64,000 bases of DNA from Pseudomonadota bacterium (GCA_018241445.1 JAFEDT010000018.1:62001-126000); one strand, 5' to 3'. Shown: positions 24,799-34,794, counted from the first letter of the stretch. Made by a program: numbers and translations. Notes: generated by a model not told the origin, from the sequence alone.

Positions 24799-26469
24799 AT
24801 GCCATTCCTGCCGAATCACCGGTTCCTGCCGGATGCTGATGCTCGCGGCGCCCCGCCGTTCCACGGCAGGTTGCACATCGCGCGCACTCCCATGCAGGTC
24901 GAGCCGGCCCTGGCTGAACCTGTTGTGCTTGGACGCGATGCCCGGCTGTTCCCGGCTATCACCCTCGACTTCGTCACCGACCGCGACCTTCTGATACCGC
25001 TGCAGCGCGCTACCGCGGTATCCGAATCAGAGCCTGGAGCGTTGCCGAGTTACTGGCAGGTCATCCCGCAATTCGGGCGCGTGTGGTGCGATCCGCGCGA
25101 CGCCGGCTGGTACCGCGCCGCATTTCCCCTGATGCTGGTGAACGACACTGAAAACGAGGCGCACCAGGGCCTGGCGACCTTTCTGTACCGGGACGGATCG
25201 GCGACCCCGTTGCATTTCCAGTTCGTGCAGCAGACCGCCCCCTACCTGCTGAAGCAGCATTTTATTGCGTGCGGTTCGGCAGCAGTGCGTGTCACTGCTC
25301 TCGCAGGCGATATCGGCGGCCTGCAGCGGGTTGCGCGCGGCGAGCTGGAGCGCCGCCTGCCCTGCCGCCCCTGGAGAGGCCTGGCGCGGGTTGTGCCGCC
25401 GGGAACCCTGGATGGGTTCGGCGCGGGCCTGGAAGCGCACTGGGTCGTGATAAGCGCGCTGGTGCGCGATGGAGTCCTGTATTACCAGGAATCGCCGACC
25501 CCCTGTGGGAACTTCCCCTACCCCCTGGAGATGAGATTCGGGGTGCGCTCGGTGATGAAGAGCGTGGGTGTGCCGCTGGCGTTGCTGCGCTTGGCGCAGA
25601 CGTTCGGTCCTGCCGTCCGCGAGTTGAAAGTGGGGGACTACGTTGCGGGACTGCACCCGAAATATCGCCACATCCGCTTTCTCGATGCCGCCAACATGGC
25701 CACGGGTTTCGGTGGCGTGGGCAGCCTGAACACCGAGCCGAATGACATCGAGGACGGGCATCTCGGCGGCGACTACGATGCCTGGTATACGGGACCTTCG
25801 CACGCCGACAAGTTGCGACAGATCCAGCAGTCGCTGAAACCGTATCCGTGGGAGCCAGGCTCGGTGGTGCGCTACCGCGACCAGGACTTCTACCTGCTGG
25901 GCGCCGCACTCGATGGCCTGGTGAAGGAGCTGCGCGGACCCGGTGGCGATGTCTGGGACATGCTGGAAATGGAAGTGTTCCAACCCCTGGGCATCGCGCG
26001 GATGCCCGCCGTGCGCACGCGCGAGCTGGGTGCGCGCGGGCTAACCTGGTTCAATGCGGGCTTGTATCCCACCGTCGAGGAGCTGGCCAGAATTGCCCTG
26101 CTGTATCAGAACCACGGCGCATGGCAGGGCACCCAGCTGCTGCATCGTCGGCTGACCGAGGACCTGCTGAGTGGCAGGGGTGCGCTGCCCAAGACCAGGG
26201 CGGTCGTGGCCGGTGACACAAGCAGCGATCAGCGCGGCGAGTGCGGACTCTATGGCATGGGGTTTCACTACGTACCGCACCTGCGTCCCGGTGCGGATGC
26301 ACCCCGATGGCTGCCGACCATGCGGGGCTCGGGCCAGAACGAGGTGGTCCTGTTTCCCGGGCATCTTGTCTCGATCCGGATCGGTAAAGCTGCTGATCTG
26401 CCTGACGCGCAGGCCCACGGCATTGCCGCATCGACGCTCGCGGCGCTCGAGCGCCTTGCGGCCCTCTGA
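24799..26469 (+). CDS. Beta-lactamase-fold serine hydrolase
   Basis: 556 aa. The SxxK motif is SVMK, Ser251 and Lys254, and YRD in VVRYRDQDFYLLG stands in for the usual YxN, as in class C beta-lactamase-like esterases and DD-peptidase relatives. About 230 residues precede the catalytic domain and I do not recognise them. No clear signal peptide. Starts 3 bp after the MFS stop, the last gene of the rightward arm, so it likely acts on the imported compound in the cytosol or on its conjugate. Confidence 0.78.
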   Translation: MPFLPNHRFLPDADARGAPPFHGRLHIARTPMQVEPALAEPVVLGRDARLFPAITLDFVTDRDLLIPLQRATAVSESEPGALPSYWQVIPQFGRVWCDPRDAGWYRAAFPLMLVNDTENEAHQGLATFLYRDGSATPLHFQFVQQTAPYLLKQHFIACGSAAVRVTALAGDIGGLQRVARGELERRLPCRPWRGLARVVPPGTLDGFGAGLEAHWVVISALVRDGVLYYQESPTPCGNFPYPLEMRFGVRSVMKSVGVPLALLRLAQTFGPAVRELKVGDYVAGLHPKYRHIRFLDAANMATGFGGVGSLNTEPNDIEDGHLGGDYDAWYTGPSHADKLRQIQQSLKPYPWEPGSVVRYRDQDFYLLGAALDGLVKELRGPGGDVWDMLEMEVFQPLGIARMPAVRTRELGARGLTWFNAGLYPTVEELARIALLYQNHGAWQGTQLLHRRLTEDLLSGRGALPKTRAVVAGDTSSDQRGECGLYGMGFHYVPHLRPGADAPRWLPTMRGSGQNEVVLFPGHLVSIRIGKAADLPDAQAHGIAASTLAALERLAAL

Positions 26470-26525
26470 GGCGGCCAGCCGATATCGCCCGATCCACGTG
26501 GCAATTGGGGGACGGGGCGGCGCAT

Positions 26526-26606
26526 GGCTCTCCCGGCCGAAGTGTATATCCGATTACACACAACGGCCGGCAAGATCTATGGTGCGTGCGGTCGCTATTG
26601 CGCGCC
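26526..26606. repeat. Dispersed 81-bp repeat, copy B
   Basis: Ungapped partner of 13655-13735. Core at 26543-26560 is TGTATATCCGATTACACA, with one arm base changed from copy A. It sits between two convergent genes (the serine hydrolase and tamB), where a promoter operator would be unexpected, so it is more likely a mobile or RNA-level element. The gap 26470-26698 holds nothing else I can identify. Confidence 0.65.
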
Positions 26607-26698
26607 GCTATACCGCGAGCCCGCTCGAGTTTCAGGCGTCCGCACGCGCGCGGCCGGCGGCCGAGCCCGTCGCCGACGGCCCAATCCGCCGCAAGCAG

Positions 26699-29600
26699 CT
26701 ACTTGGTAATGGTGTACACCAGGTCCGCGCCCTGCACCTGGCCCACCTCGGCCTTGACGGTCCAGTGGTCGCCGAGCGTGTAGCGCAGCTTGAAGGTGTT
26801 GAGCTGCTGCGTGAGGCTGATGCCGTAACTGACGTACAGGCGCGGCGACAGGTAGCGCCCGAACACCACCGAGGTCTCATTGTTGATGTCGGATTCCAGG
26901 CCGGCGTCCTGGATGCCCAGCGCGCCGCCGTACTGCTGCGCCAGCATCGCCACGCCCTGGCCGAGGGCGACGTTGGCGCCGTGCGCCTGGGTGGACTCCA
27001 GCGAACCGCCGGCGAGGATCAGCGACACGATCTGCGACTGCGGCAAGGGCGGCGAAGAGGAGAACGACATCTGCGGCTGAGCCAGGGTGCCGCGCACCAG
27101 CAGGAACGCGGTCACGTCGGGGAACACCTTCTTGGCGCGTACCATGATGCCGGGGTTGTCGATCGGGCCACCGTTGAAGTAGAGATGCCCCTCGTCGATG
27201 TCGAGCTGGCGGGCGTAGGCGCTGTACTTGCCGCTCTCGATGTCGACTTCGCCGGTGCCACGGGTGATGGCGTCGGCGCCGCTCTGGATCAGCAGGCCGC
27301 CGGCAAGCTTGGCGGACAGTCCCAGGCTCTCGACGTGCACGTTGTCGCCGATCGCCAGCCCGATGGAGCTGACCACCTCGAAGCGCTTGCTCGGGTCGTC
27401 GGACTCCGCGCCAACGATTTGCTCGTCGCTCGAGGTGCGCACCGCGTTGGTGATATCGATGGAGGTGATCTTCGCGTTCGGCACCAGCACCTTGCCGTCG
27501 ATGTCGATGCGGTGCCCCTTGATGGTGAAGTCCAGGTCCGGCGAGGCGTCGATCTGCGCCTCGGGAATGTCGGCGACCCGCAGGTTGCTGCCCTGCAGGT
27601 GGAACTTGCCGTAGGGCTGCAGGTCGCGCCACTCGACGTGACCGTTGGCCTGGACACTGCCACCGCCGGTGCGGGCGCCGCCCTTGAAGTCGACGCCGTT
27701 GTCACCGAAGGTGGCTTCGAAGGCGATCTGGCGCAGCGCCAGGTTGGTCTGGTAGACGTCGATCTGGCCATCGGCCAGGCGCACATTGCCGGAGAGCCGC
27801 GGGGCGCCGACCGTGCCGGCGACCTGTACGTCGGCGCTCAGGTGCCCCGAGGCGCGGTCGATGTCCGGGGCGTAGAGCGATATCAGCCCCGTCTCGTCGG
27901 TCTGCGCGTGCAGCTCGCCGCTCACCGGCATGTCCTGCCAGCGTGCCGTACTGCGCTGTGCCGTGAGGCTGGCGCGCAGCGTGCCGACCTGGCCGTCGCC
28001 GAGATCCGCCTGCGCGGTGAGGGTGGTGGGAGTTGCGGTCGCGGTGACCAGTCCCGAGCCGATGCGCGTGCGCTCCACGTGCTTGCTGGCCAGCTTGTGG
28101 AGGATCTCCGCCTGCACCAGCTCGGCGCGCAGCGTGCCGGTGACGGGCGTTGCGGCGCCGCCGGCGACGGCGGCACGGGCGCTGATGGTGCCGCGATACT
28201 CCACTGCGTTGGTCAGCCCGGCGGTGAGGGTGTGCAGGGGGAGATCGTGGGTCTCGAGGTTTCCCGACCAGGCCGCTGCGGTCCAGTCGCCCTCGGCGCA
28301 CATGCCGCCCGGCCTGCCCGTGAGGCATGTCCGCTCCAGGCGGACATGGTCCGCGGACGCCAGCAATTCCGCCGGCTGCTCCAGCTCCAGGTGCAGGGTC
28401 GGGTCGTCGCCGTCCAGGGAGAGCGCGGTGAGCCACCCGCGGAACTGCCCATGCGAGTACGGGCCGCTTGCCTGCGCCTTCACCGCGAGTCCGGTGGCGC
28501 GCGCGGCAAAATGCATGTCGTAGGCCTGCGGCAGTCCGCCCAGCGTGAAGGCCATGTTGTCGATGGTTCGGCCGAGGTACGTCAGGTGCGACGCACGGGC
28601 ATCGATGCGCGACCGGTGATCCTGGGCACGCGGGTCGAAGTCGGCTTCCACGGCCAGCGAACTGATATGGATGCCCTGCAGGTCGATGCCGCTGCCGTGC
28701 GCACTGCCGGATACGGTGGGGTCGGCGGCAGTGCCGCCGAGCGTGCCGCTGGCCCGCAGCACTCCGGCAGCGCCGGGCGACAGCAGGCTCAGATCACGCG
28801 TGTCGAGGGCGAAGCGCAGATCGAGCTGTTGGTTGATGCGGCCGTCGAGAGCCAGGTTGGCGGTGCCCAGGCTGACGCGCAGCCTGTCGAAGCTCCAGGT
28901 GTCGCCCGCGTGGCCGATGGACCCCGACCCGCTGGCAGCGGCGCCGCGCACCCGCCCGCTGAGGTTGCTGAAGCTCGCGGTGAGCTGGCCGCGCGGATCG
29001 AAGCCGGTGCCGGAGGCATCCAGCAGGAAACTGACACTGCCGGGCAGGTCGGGGCGCAGCTTGGCCGGGTCGATGCCCGTGACCCGCCCGGCGATGCTCC
29101 AGGTGTCGCGCGGCGCCCAGGTGACCCTGCCGCGCAGGCTGGCGTGACCGCCGAGCAGGTCGATCTCCGCCGGATCGAAACTGACATTGTCCTTGTCGAG
29201 TGTGCCGCGCGCCTGCAGTGGCATTGTCGGCAGTCCGGCCGCGCTGGCTTTAGCGTCGACCTGTACAGCGTAAGGCAAAGTGCCCGACATGCGAAACGAG
29301 CCCGCCTCGCTGCGCACGGCGGGCTCACGGCCGGTGAGCGGCCAGCGGAAGTTGCGCCACTGTCCCTGCAGATCCAGGGCCGGACCGTGCGGCACTATCG
29401 CAACGCTGCCCGTGACGTCGGCCTGCAGCCCAGAGCCGGGATGGCGCAATTGCACGCGCTGTGCCGACAGGACCTCAGCGGCGTAGTTGCCCGCGAACTG
29501 CAGGTCGAAGGGACCGGCGTGCAGGCCGGCCGGCGTGAGGCTGCCCTGCGCCCCGAAGCCCGCGGCGTCACCGTGGGCGGTGAGATGGCCGCTGATATCG

Positions 29601-30424
29601 CCCAGTACGTCCGCGGCGCCCCACGGCCGCAGGCTGAACTGGCGCACCGTGATGCTGCCCAGCCAGTTCCAGTGTCCGGTCAACTCACGCAGCTGGCCCG
29701 CGGCGTCGGCGCGGAACGGGTCCTGCGTGTGCGCCACGATGTGCAGCGTGTCCAGGTCACCGCGTGCGCTGCCGGCCAGGCGCCAGGGCGGCTGGCCCTG
29801 GGGCTGCCAGTCGAGGATGAGCTTCACGTCCACGCCGAAGGGATCGGTCGCGCGCAGCGTGCCGATGGCCATGGCGTGCGCGCTCTCGTCCAGCAGCGCG
29901 TCGGCCTGGAACAGGCGGATGCTGCGGTGACGGATGACGGCAGCCGCCTGCAGCCGATCGGCGCGCAGGTGAAAGCCGCTGTAGACCGCGAGGCTGGCAT
30001 GCGCGGCGCGCAAGTCTTCGACGCTGATCAGCAGCCAGCGCGGCAGGAACTGCGGCGCCCCCGGGTTGGGCGGATGAGTGCGGCGTTTCACCTGCACATC
30101 GACGTTGCGTACTGCCGCTTCCTGCACCCTGATGGTCTGCAGCAGCAGCGGTCCGGGCACCAGGCGAGCGCTCACGCCCTCGATGCTGATATGAACCATG
30201 TCGTGATCGATCTGCACCCGCTGGACCGCGACGCCCTGGGCCGCGATGCCGCTGACCCCCTCGATCGAAAGCCGCACGCTGCCGATCTTGTGCGGGATGT
30301 GGCGGACCACGAACTGCAGGCCGCCGGTCGTATACAGCGCCGACCACACCAGCAACGGGGGTCCCACCAGCAGGATGCCCACCAGCAGGATGGCCAGGAC
30401 CAGGATGATGCGGCGCGCGCTCAC
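26699..30424 (-). CDS. tamB: Translocation and assembly module subunit TamB
   Basis: 1241 aa. A single N-terminal membrane helix (RRIILVLAILLVGILLVGPP) is followed by a very long beta-rich repetitive periplasmic part and a DUF490/TamB C-terminal domain ending LGDHWTVKAEVGQVQGADLVYTITK-like sequence. TamB spans the periplasm and works with TamA in outer-membrane protein assembly and in moving phospholipid to the outer membrane. Start is GTG 30424 overlapping the tamA stop (GTGA); 25 further upstream codons lie inside tamA. Confidence 0.93.
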   Translation of the reverse strand: MSARRIILVLAILLVGILLVGPPLLVWSALYTTGGLQFVVRHIPHKIGSVRLSIEGVSGIAAQGVAVQRVQIDHDMVHISIEGVSARLVPGPLLLQTIRVQEAAVRNVDVQVKRRTHPPNPGAPQFLPRWLLISVEDLRAAHASLAVYSGFHLRADRLQAAAVIRHRSIRLFQADALLDESAHAMAIGTLRATDPFGVDVKLILDWQPQGQPPWRLAGSARGDLDTLHIVAHTQDPFRADAAGQLRELTGHWNWLGSITVRQFSLRPWGAADVLGDISGHLTAHGDAAGFGAQGSLTPAGLHAGPFDLQFAGNYAAEVLSAQRVQLRHPGSGLQADVTGSVAIVPHGPALDLQGQWRNFRWPLTGREPAVRSEAGSFRMSGTLPYAVQVDAKASAAGLPTMPLQARGTLDKDNVSFDPAEIDLLGGHASLRGRVTWAPRDTWSIAGRVTGIDPAKLRPDLPGSVSFLLDASGTGFDPRGQLTASFSNLSGRVRGAAASGSGSIGHAGDTWSFDRLRVSLGTANLALDGRINQQLDLRFALDTRDLSLLSPGAAGVLRASGTLGGTAADPTVSGSAHGSGIDLQGIHISSLAVEADFDPRAQDHRSRIDARASHLTYLGRTIDNMAFTLGGLPQAYDMHFAARATGLAVKAQASGPYSHGQFRGWLTALSLDGDDPTLHLELEQPAELLASADHVRLERTCLTGRPGGMCAEGDWTAAAWSGNLETHDLPLHTLTAGLTNAVEYRGTISARAAVAGGAATPVTGTLRAELVQAEILHKLASKHVERTRIGSGLVTATATPTTLTAQADLGDGQVGTLRASLTAQRSTARWQDMPVSGELHAQTDETGLISLYAPDIDRASGHLSADVQVAGTVGAPRLSGNVRLADGQIDVYQTNLALRQIAFEATFGDNGVDFKGGARTGGGSVQANGHVEWRDLQPYGKFHLQGSNLRVADIPEAQIDASPDLDFTIKGHRIDIDGKVLVPNAKITSIDITNAVRTSSDEQIVGAESDDPSKRFEVVSSIGLAIGDNVHVESLGLSAKLAGGLLIQSGADAITRGTGEVDIESGKYSAYARQLDIDEGHLYFNGGPIDNPGIMVRAKKVFPDVTAFLLVRGTLAQPQMSFSSSPPLPQSQIVSLILAGGSLESTQAHGANVALGQGVAMLAQQYGGALGIQDAGLESDINNETSVVFGRYLSPRLYVSYGISLTQQLNTFKLRYTLGDHWTVKAEVGQVQGADLVYTITK

Positions 30425-32340
30425 AGTTTGGGCGAGAAGTTGATGTGCAGGCGCGGGCTGTGGGGCGTGCAGCTGCCGGCGATGATCGGCGGCTGGCACG
30501 GCTCGTACAGCGGCTGGGCGATGTCGATGCCGAGGGTGAGCACCGGCAGGCGCACCCGCAGGCCGATGCCGACCGAGTAGGCGAGCCGCGCCGGGAAGCG
30601 GTCGAAGGCGTTGCCGTAGTCGAAGAACGCGGCGACGCCCAGATTTCTCGGCAGCTCGCGGATCACCTCCACGGTTCCGGTGATCACATTCTTGCCCCCG
30701 ACCTTCACGTACACGAAATTGTCGCTGCGGTTGGCCGGCAGTGTCGGCGGCGGGCAGTAGGGCTGGCCGGTGACGGGATCTGGCACCTGCGGTACCGTGC
30801 AGGTCAGGGTCCGCTCAGTGGGTGACAGGTTGTCATAGCCGAAACCGCGCACGCTGTTGTCGCCGCCGGCAAAGAAGCGGAACACAGTCGGCAGCTGCTG
30901 GAACCCGGACACCAGGGTCACACCCGCCTCGCCGCGCAGCAGCAGGTGCCACTTGCTGGCGAGCCTGAACACCCGCTCGGCCTGCGCGTGCGCCTGGAAC
31001 CAGTTGGAGTTGGATCCCAACGTGCTGTGCGAGCCCTTGATCTCGATGGACAGCGGGTGCTCGAACAGCGCCTCGCCCAGATAATTCTTGGGCACCAGCG
31101 CCAGGTCCAGCTCCGGCACCAGCAGGCTGTCGGCCGAGTGCGGCGGCAGCTGCACCCCGTTGGCGTCCGCGCTCTCGGAGGTATGGACGGCGTTGACGGC
31201 CCACACGTGCTGCCAGCCGTTGGTGACCGCCGTCAGTGACGGACCCACCGAAACCGTGTTGGTGGTGATGTCGCCCCAGTCGCGCTGCTCGATGCTGCCG
31301 CGCAGCGCCAGGTTGTCGACCGCCGGGTCGCCGATGGGAATGGTGTAGCGGCTCTGCAGGCTGTAGCGGGCATTCTGCGAGGCCTGCACCTGGACGCTGA
31401 AGGTATGCCCGCGGTCGTTGATGCGATGGTCCTCGAAGCCGAAGGTGCCGCGCGGCCCGGTATCGGTGGCATAGCCGGCGCCGATGGTGTAGCGATAGCG
31501 GCGGCTGGGGTCGGCGCGGATCTCGACCGGCACGATGTGCTTGTCACGGTCCGGTGCGCTTGGCAGTACCTGCAGGTTGGAGAAGTACTGCGAGTCGTCG
31601 AGTGCGAACTGGGTGCGCAGCACCTGGTTCAGGTCCAGCAGGTCGCCCTCGCGGTAGCGCAGGTAACGGCGCACCAGGCTCTCACGTACCACGCCCTGGC
31701 GGATGGTGGTCTTGCCGAAGCGATAGCGCTCGCCGGTGGTGAAGCGCAGGGCGATGCGGGCCGTGTGCTGCGGGGGATCGACCAGCAGTTCGTTGCGCAC
31801 CATGCGCGCGTCCAGGTAGCCGTAGGTGGCGGCGGTGCGCTGCAGGTCGGTCTTGATGGCCTCGTAGCTGGCGTGGTTCAGCCGCTCGCCCTCGTGCAGC
31901 GGCAGGTGCTCCAGGATGCGCCGGAACAGTGGATCACCGGCGCCCGGTCCGTCCACCTGCACCTCGATGTGCTGCACGCGCACCGGCGTGCCGGGCTCGA
32001 CATGCACGTCGACGCTCCAGTTGCCGTGGCCGTGTTCGCTCACCGAGGACTCCACCTTGGGCTCGTAATAGCCGAAGGGGCGCAGCGCCGACTGCACCTC
32101 GCGTTCCACCCGGTTGTGCAGCCGCTCCACTGTGTCGGCGGTCAGTTCCACGCCACCCTTGCGGTAGCGCTCGAAGCTGAGGTACGCGACGATGTTGGCG
32201 CGCAGCTCGTCGTCGACCCCCGAGACGTTCACCTCCACCCCCGCCTGGGTCGCGGCCGGCAGCAGCACGGCAAGCAGCGCGGCAGCCGCCAGCCCTCGCA
32301 GGGGGCCGCGGGGCGCGCGGGAGGGTGGGGTCGAACTCAT
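30421..32340 (-). CDS. tamA: Translocation and assembly module subunit TamA (BamA/Omp85 family)
   Basis: 639 aa. Signal peptide (LAAAALLAVLLPAATQA), three POTRA domains (about residues 35-270) and a 16-strand Omp85 barrel with the conserved FFAGGDNSVRGFGY (VRGF/Y loop motif) near residue 500. Ends NFSPKL. ATG 32340 gives the signal peptide directly; the frame upstream of it is a shadow of the NRDE gene. Overlaps tamB. Confidence 0.94.
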   Translation of the reverse strand: MSSTPPSRAPRGPLRGLAAAALLAVLLPAATQAGVEVNVSGVDDELRANIVAYLSFERYRKGGVELTADTVERLHNRVEREVQSALRPFGYYEPKVESSVSEHGHGNWSVDVHVEPGTPVRVQHIEVQVDGPGAGDPLFRRILEHLPLHEGERLNHASYEAIKTDLQRTAATYGYLDARMVRNELLVDPPQHTARIALRFTTGERYRFGKTTIRQGVVRESLVRRYLRYREGDLLDLNQVLRTQFALDDSQYFSNLQVLPSAPDRDKHIVPVEIRADPSRRYRYTIGAGYATDTGPRGTFGFEDHRINDRGHTFSVQVQASQNARYSLQSRYTIPIGDPAVDNLALRGSIEQRDWGDITTNTVSVGPSLTAVTNGWQHVWAVNAVHTSESADANGVQLPPHSADSLLVPELDLALVPKNYLGEALFEHPLSIEIKGSHSTLGSNSNWFQAHAQAERVFRLASKWHLLLRGEAGVTLVSGFQQLPTVFRFFAGGDNSVRGFGYDNLSPTERTLTCTVPQVPDPVTGQPYCPPPTLPANRSDNFVYVKVGGKNVITGTVEVIRELPRNLGVAAFFDYGNAFDRFPARLAYSVGIGLRVRLPVLTLGIDIAQPLYEPCQPPIIAGSCTPHSPRLHINFSPKL

Positions 32341-32377
32341 CGGCGAAAATTCTAGCAGGCCATGTTGCAACGGCCCG

Positions 32378-33217
32378 TTAATAAGGAAGCGCGCTGCCCG
32401 GCCAATCCCCCGCAGCCAGTTCGAAGGCGCTCTCGCCGCACGCCTCCCCGGTAGCATCGAACCGCCTCTCGGTGAAGCTGATCGAGTCGTCTTCGCCCAG
32501 CAGTACCACGCTGGAGCAGCGGGTTCCGTAGCGGGCATGCCGCACGAAGGGTGCCGACAGCGCGCGCCGCCATTCCCGTGCGTCGCCGGCGTTGCCCGGT
32601 GCCCCGCTGTCCGATGCGTCACGGTCCGATTCCCCACTGACCGGTTCCCCGCTGTCGGGCGCCGGCGTGCGGTCGGCCAGCAGCGCGAACAGCCGTTCGC
32701 GGTCTTCCCCGCCGCTTGCCAGCCAGTCGGTGAACCCCCGCCGCACGCGCCGCAGCTTCGGCCATGGGGAGTCCAGCAGCTCGTTGGCCAGGCCGTGGAT
32801 GCCGGGCTCCAGGGGTCGGCCGAACAGGTCGGCACGGTTGCTGCCATACCAGAGTGACTCCCGGTCGCTCAGCAGCAGGTTGAAGCCGCTGAACTGCGCG
32901 GCTCGTCCGGCGAGCTGTCCGAGGAACTCTTCAGGCCCTGCGTGGCCGGCCAGGTAGTCGGGGATCAGCTTGCCGCGTGACGGCGCGCCGGGGCGCGGCG
33001 CATGACCCTCGCGGAAGTTGGTTATCACACCAAAACGCCGGTCCTGCCCCACCGCCAGCCAGGTTCCCTGGGCGCGCAGATCGCGCCCCGCCAGCAGGGC
33101 CGGCTGGTGCCAGACGCCCAGTGCGGCTGCCGGCCGCTCGTGGAACTCGTCGCGATTCGCGGCGACGATCAGGCGATAGCCTGGGTGCGCGCGCCACGCC
33201 AGGACCAGCAGGCACAT
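32378..33217 (-). CDS. NRDE (TANGO2) family protein
   Basis: 279 aa beginning MCLLVLAW; Cys2 would be the N-terminal nucleophile of this Ntn-hydrolase-like family. The name motif NRDEFHERP is at residues 21-29, followed by LAGRD, GTWLAVGQ and FGVITNFRE. Function in bacteria is not settled; the human relative TANGO2 is linked to lipid or heme handling. Residues about 190-215 (PDSGEPVSGESDRDASDSG) form a low-complexity insertion encoded by imperfect short repeats at 32590-32660. Start ATG overlaps the nudC stop by one base (TGATG). Confidence 0.88.
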   Translation of the reverse strand: MCLLVLAWRAHPGYRLIVAANRDEFHERPAAALGVWHQPALLAGRDLRAQGTWLAVGQDRRFGVITNFREGHAPRPGAPSRGKLIPDYLAGHAGPEEFLGQLAGRAAQFSGFNLLLSDRESLWYGSNRADLFGRPLEPGIHGLANELLDSPWPKLRRVRRGFTDWLASGGEDRERLFALLADRTPAPDSGEPVSGESDRDASDSGAPGNAGDAREWRRALSAPFVRHARYGTRCSSVVLLGEDDSISFTERRFDATGEACGESAFELAAGDWPGSALPY

Positions 33218-34113
33218 CAGTCCGTGCGCTCCTGCAGCCAGCTGCGGATCAGACGCCAGGAAATGGAGTGCGAAGGGGGTGCCAGGATTTCCCCGGAGCG
33301 CAGCTGTTCGCGGCTGACCCAGCGCGCGTCTTCCAGCTCGCCGTCGAGGCGGATGGCTGCGCCGGCCGCGGCGGTTGCGCGGAAGCCCAGCATCAGCGAG
33401 GAGGGGAAGGGCCAGGGTTGCGAGGCGTCATAGCGCACCTCGTCGACGCCGACACCGGTCTCCTCGCGTACTTCGCGCGCCACCGCGTCCTCCAGGCTCT
33501 CGCCCGGTTCGACGAAGCCGGCAATGGTCGAGTAGCGGCGCGGCGGCCAGCTCGCCTGCCGCCCGAGCAGGGCGCGATCGCCGTCGCTCACCAGTACGAT
33601 GATCGCCGGATCCAGCCGCGGGAAGAATTCCGCGTCACAGCGGCTGCACTCGAGGCAATGACCGGCCCGGATCGGTACCGTGGGCGCCCCGCATACGCCG
33701 CAGTGGCGATGGCGGGCGCGCCACAATCCCAGTGCACGCGCCGTGGCCAGCACGGCGGCCTCGGCCTGGTTCAGCGCGGGGCTGAGCGGGCGCAGCTCCT
33801 CGAAGCGCGTGCCCGAGGGTGTCGCCGGGGCCTGCTGCGCGGACAGCTCCAGCAGGACACAGCGGGTGCCGTCCAGCCAGCCGAGCAGCGTGACACAGTT
33901 CTCCGCCGCCCCCTGCACCAGGGGGTCATCGTTGGAAAGGAAGGCGATGCGCGCATGCTCCCCGGGGTACACCAGGTGCGCGCACGACTGCGCGACCACG
34001 TAGCGTGTTGCCGGGTCGGCGCGGGCCGCGGCGAGCCATTGCGGGTCGTCGCGAGCCTCGGAGCGCCGGTCCAGCCACGGACCGGCGAAGAAAAGCGGGT
34101 GGTCGTCCGGCAT
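33217..34113 (-). CDS. nudC: NADH pyrophosphatase NudC
   Basis: 298 aa. Zinc ribbon CGVC...CLECSRC at the middle, then the Nudix box GFVEPGESLEDAVAREVREETGV, followed by SQPWPFPSSLM, the NudC-specific SQPWPFPxS motif. Hydrolyses NADH to NMNH and AMP and removes NAD caps from RNA. Directly coupled to the NRDE gene downstream. Confidence 0.95.
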   Translation of the reverse strand: MPDDHPLFFAGPWLDRRSEARDDPQWLAAARADPATRYVVAQSCAHLVYPGEHARIAFLSNDDPLVQGAAENCVTLLGWLDGTRCVLLELSAQQAPATPSGTRFEELRPLSPALNQAEAAVLATARALGLWRARHRHCGVCGAPTVPIRAGHCLECSRCDAEFFPRLDPAIIVLVSDGDRALLGRQASWPPRRYSTIAGFVEPGESLEDAVAREVREETGVGVDEVRYDASQPWPFPSSLMLGFRATAAAGAAIRLDGELEDARWVSREQLRSGEILAPPSHSISWRLIRSWLQERTD

Positions 34114-34209
34114 GTTTCCTCACCACGGCAGGGCGCGGATTCTAGCCCGCCGCGTGTCGCGGCGGCAGGCGTCGGCCGGGCGCACCCGCGGGCGCATCGG
34201 CCGGTTACG

Positions 34210-34794
34210 TCAGGTGCGCGCCGTACCGCCGCAGTGATGGCACTGCGCCCGGCGCAGGCTCAGCCGCTCGGTCACCATCAGGGCGCCGCAGCGCTCGCAG
34301 TCCGACAGGCGCAACTGGTCGGCGCGCGTCAGGGCGCTGGCGAGGAAGACGGCGTGCTCGAAGGAGATCTGCGCCGCCGGCAGCAGCGCGCGATACACCT
34401 CGAACGCCTGACACAGCAGCTCGCCGCGCCCGAGTGCGGGTGCGGCGTCGGGGCAGGCCTGCGGAGTCGGCGCCGACTGCACAGCCGTGCCGCCGGCGGC
34501 GGCGGGTCCGGGCAGCACACCCAGCAGCGACAGCACGCTGGCCAGCGTCGCGGTCTCGTCCTGCAGACGCAGCGAGCGGCTGAAGTAGGTGACCTGGTGC
34601 GGTGACTTGCCGCGATGGCGCGGCAGGTAGCGGCGCGCATGATCCAGGTAGGAACGGTACAGCTTGCGGATACGGTCGTCGGACAGGCCGGTCCAGGCGC
34701 GGATGGTCTGGGTGCGGGCCTCGTGACGCAGGAAGCGCAGCGCCAGTTCCATGCGCAGTCGCTCGCGGTGGTAGCGGTCGTCGCAGATGCGCAT
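34210..34794 (-). CDS. FlhC-like flagellar-type transcriptional regulator (orphan)
   Basis: 194 aa. The N-terminal part (ELALRFLRHEARTQTIRAWTGLSDDRIRKLYRSYL) matches the FlhC helical region, and the C-terminal CERC...CHHC pair matches its zinc site. In enteric bacteria FlhC acts with FlhD as flagellar master regulator, but no FlhD or flagellar gene is in the window. A 25-residue Pro/Ala-rich insert lies at about 95-120. It is divergent from a gene of unknown function across a 162-bp AT-rich gap with two palindromic boxes, which it may control. Confidence 0.75.
   Translation of the reverse strand: MRICDDRYHRERLRMELALRFLRHEARTQTIRAWTGLSDDRIRKLYRSYLDHARRYLPRHRGKSPHQVTYFSRSLRLQDETATLASVLSLLGVLPGPAAAGGTAVQSAPTPQACPDAAPALGRGELLCQAFEVYRALLPAAQISFEHAVFLASALTRADQLRLSDCERCGALMVTERLSLRRAQCHHCGGTART

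Noticed and set aside
26171..30580. Very long open frame on the + strand (over 1400 codons)
   Set aside because: It lies antisense to tamB and the end of tamA, its translation is low-complexity Arg/Gly/Ala/Val sequence, and it cuts across the serine hydrolase end. A GC-rich shadow frame.
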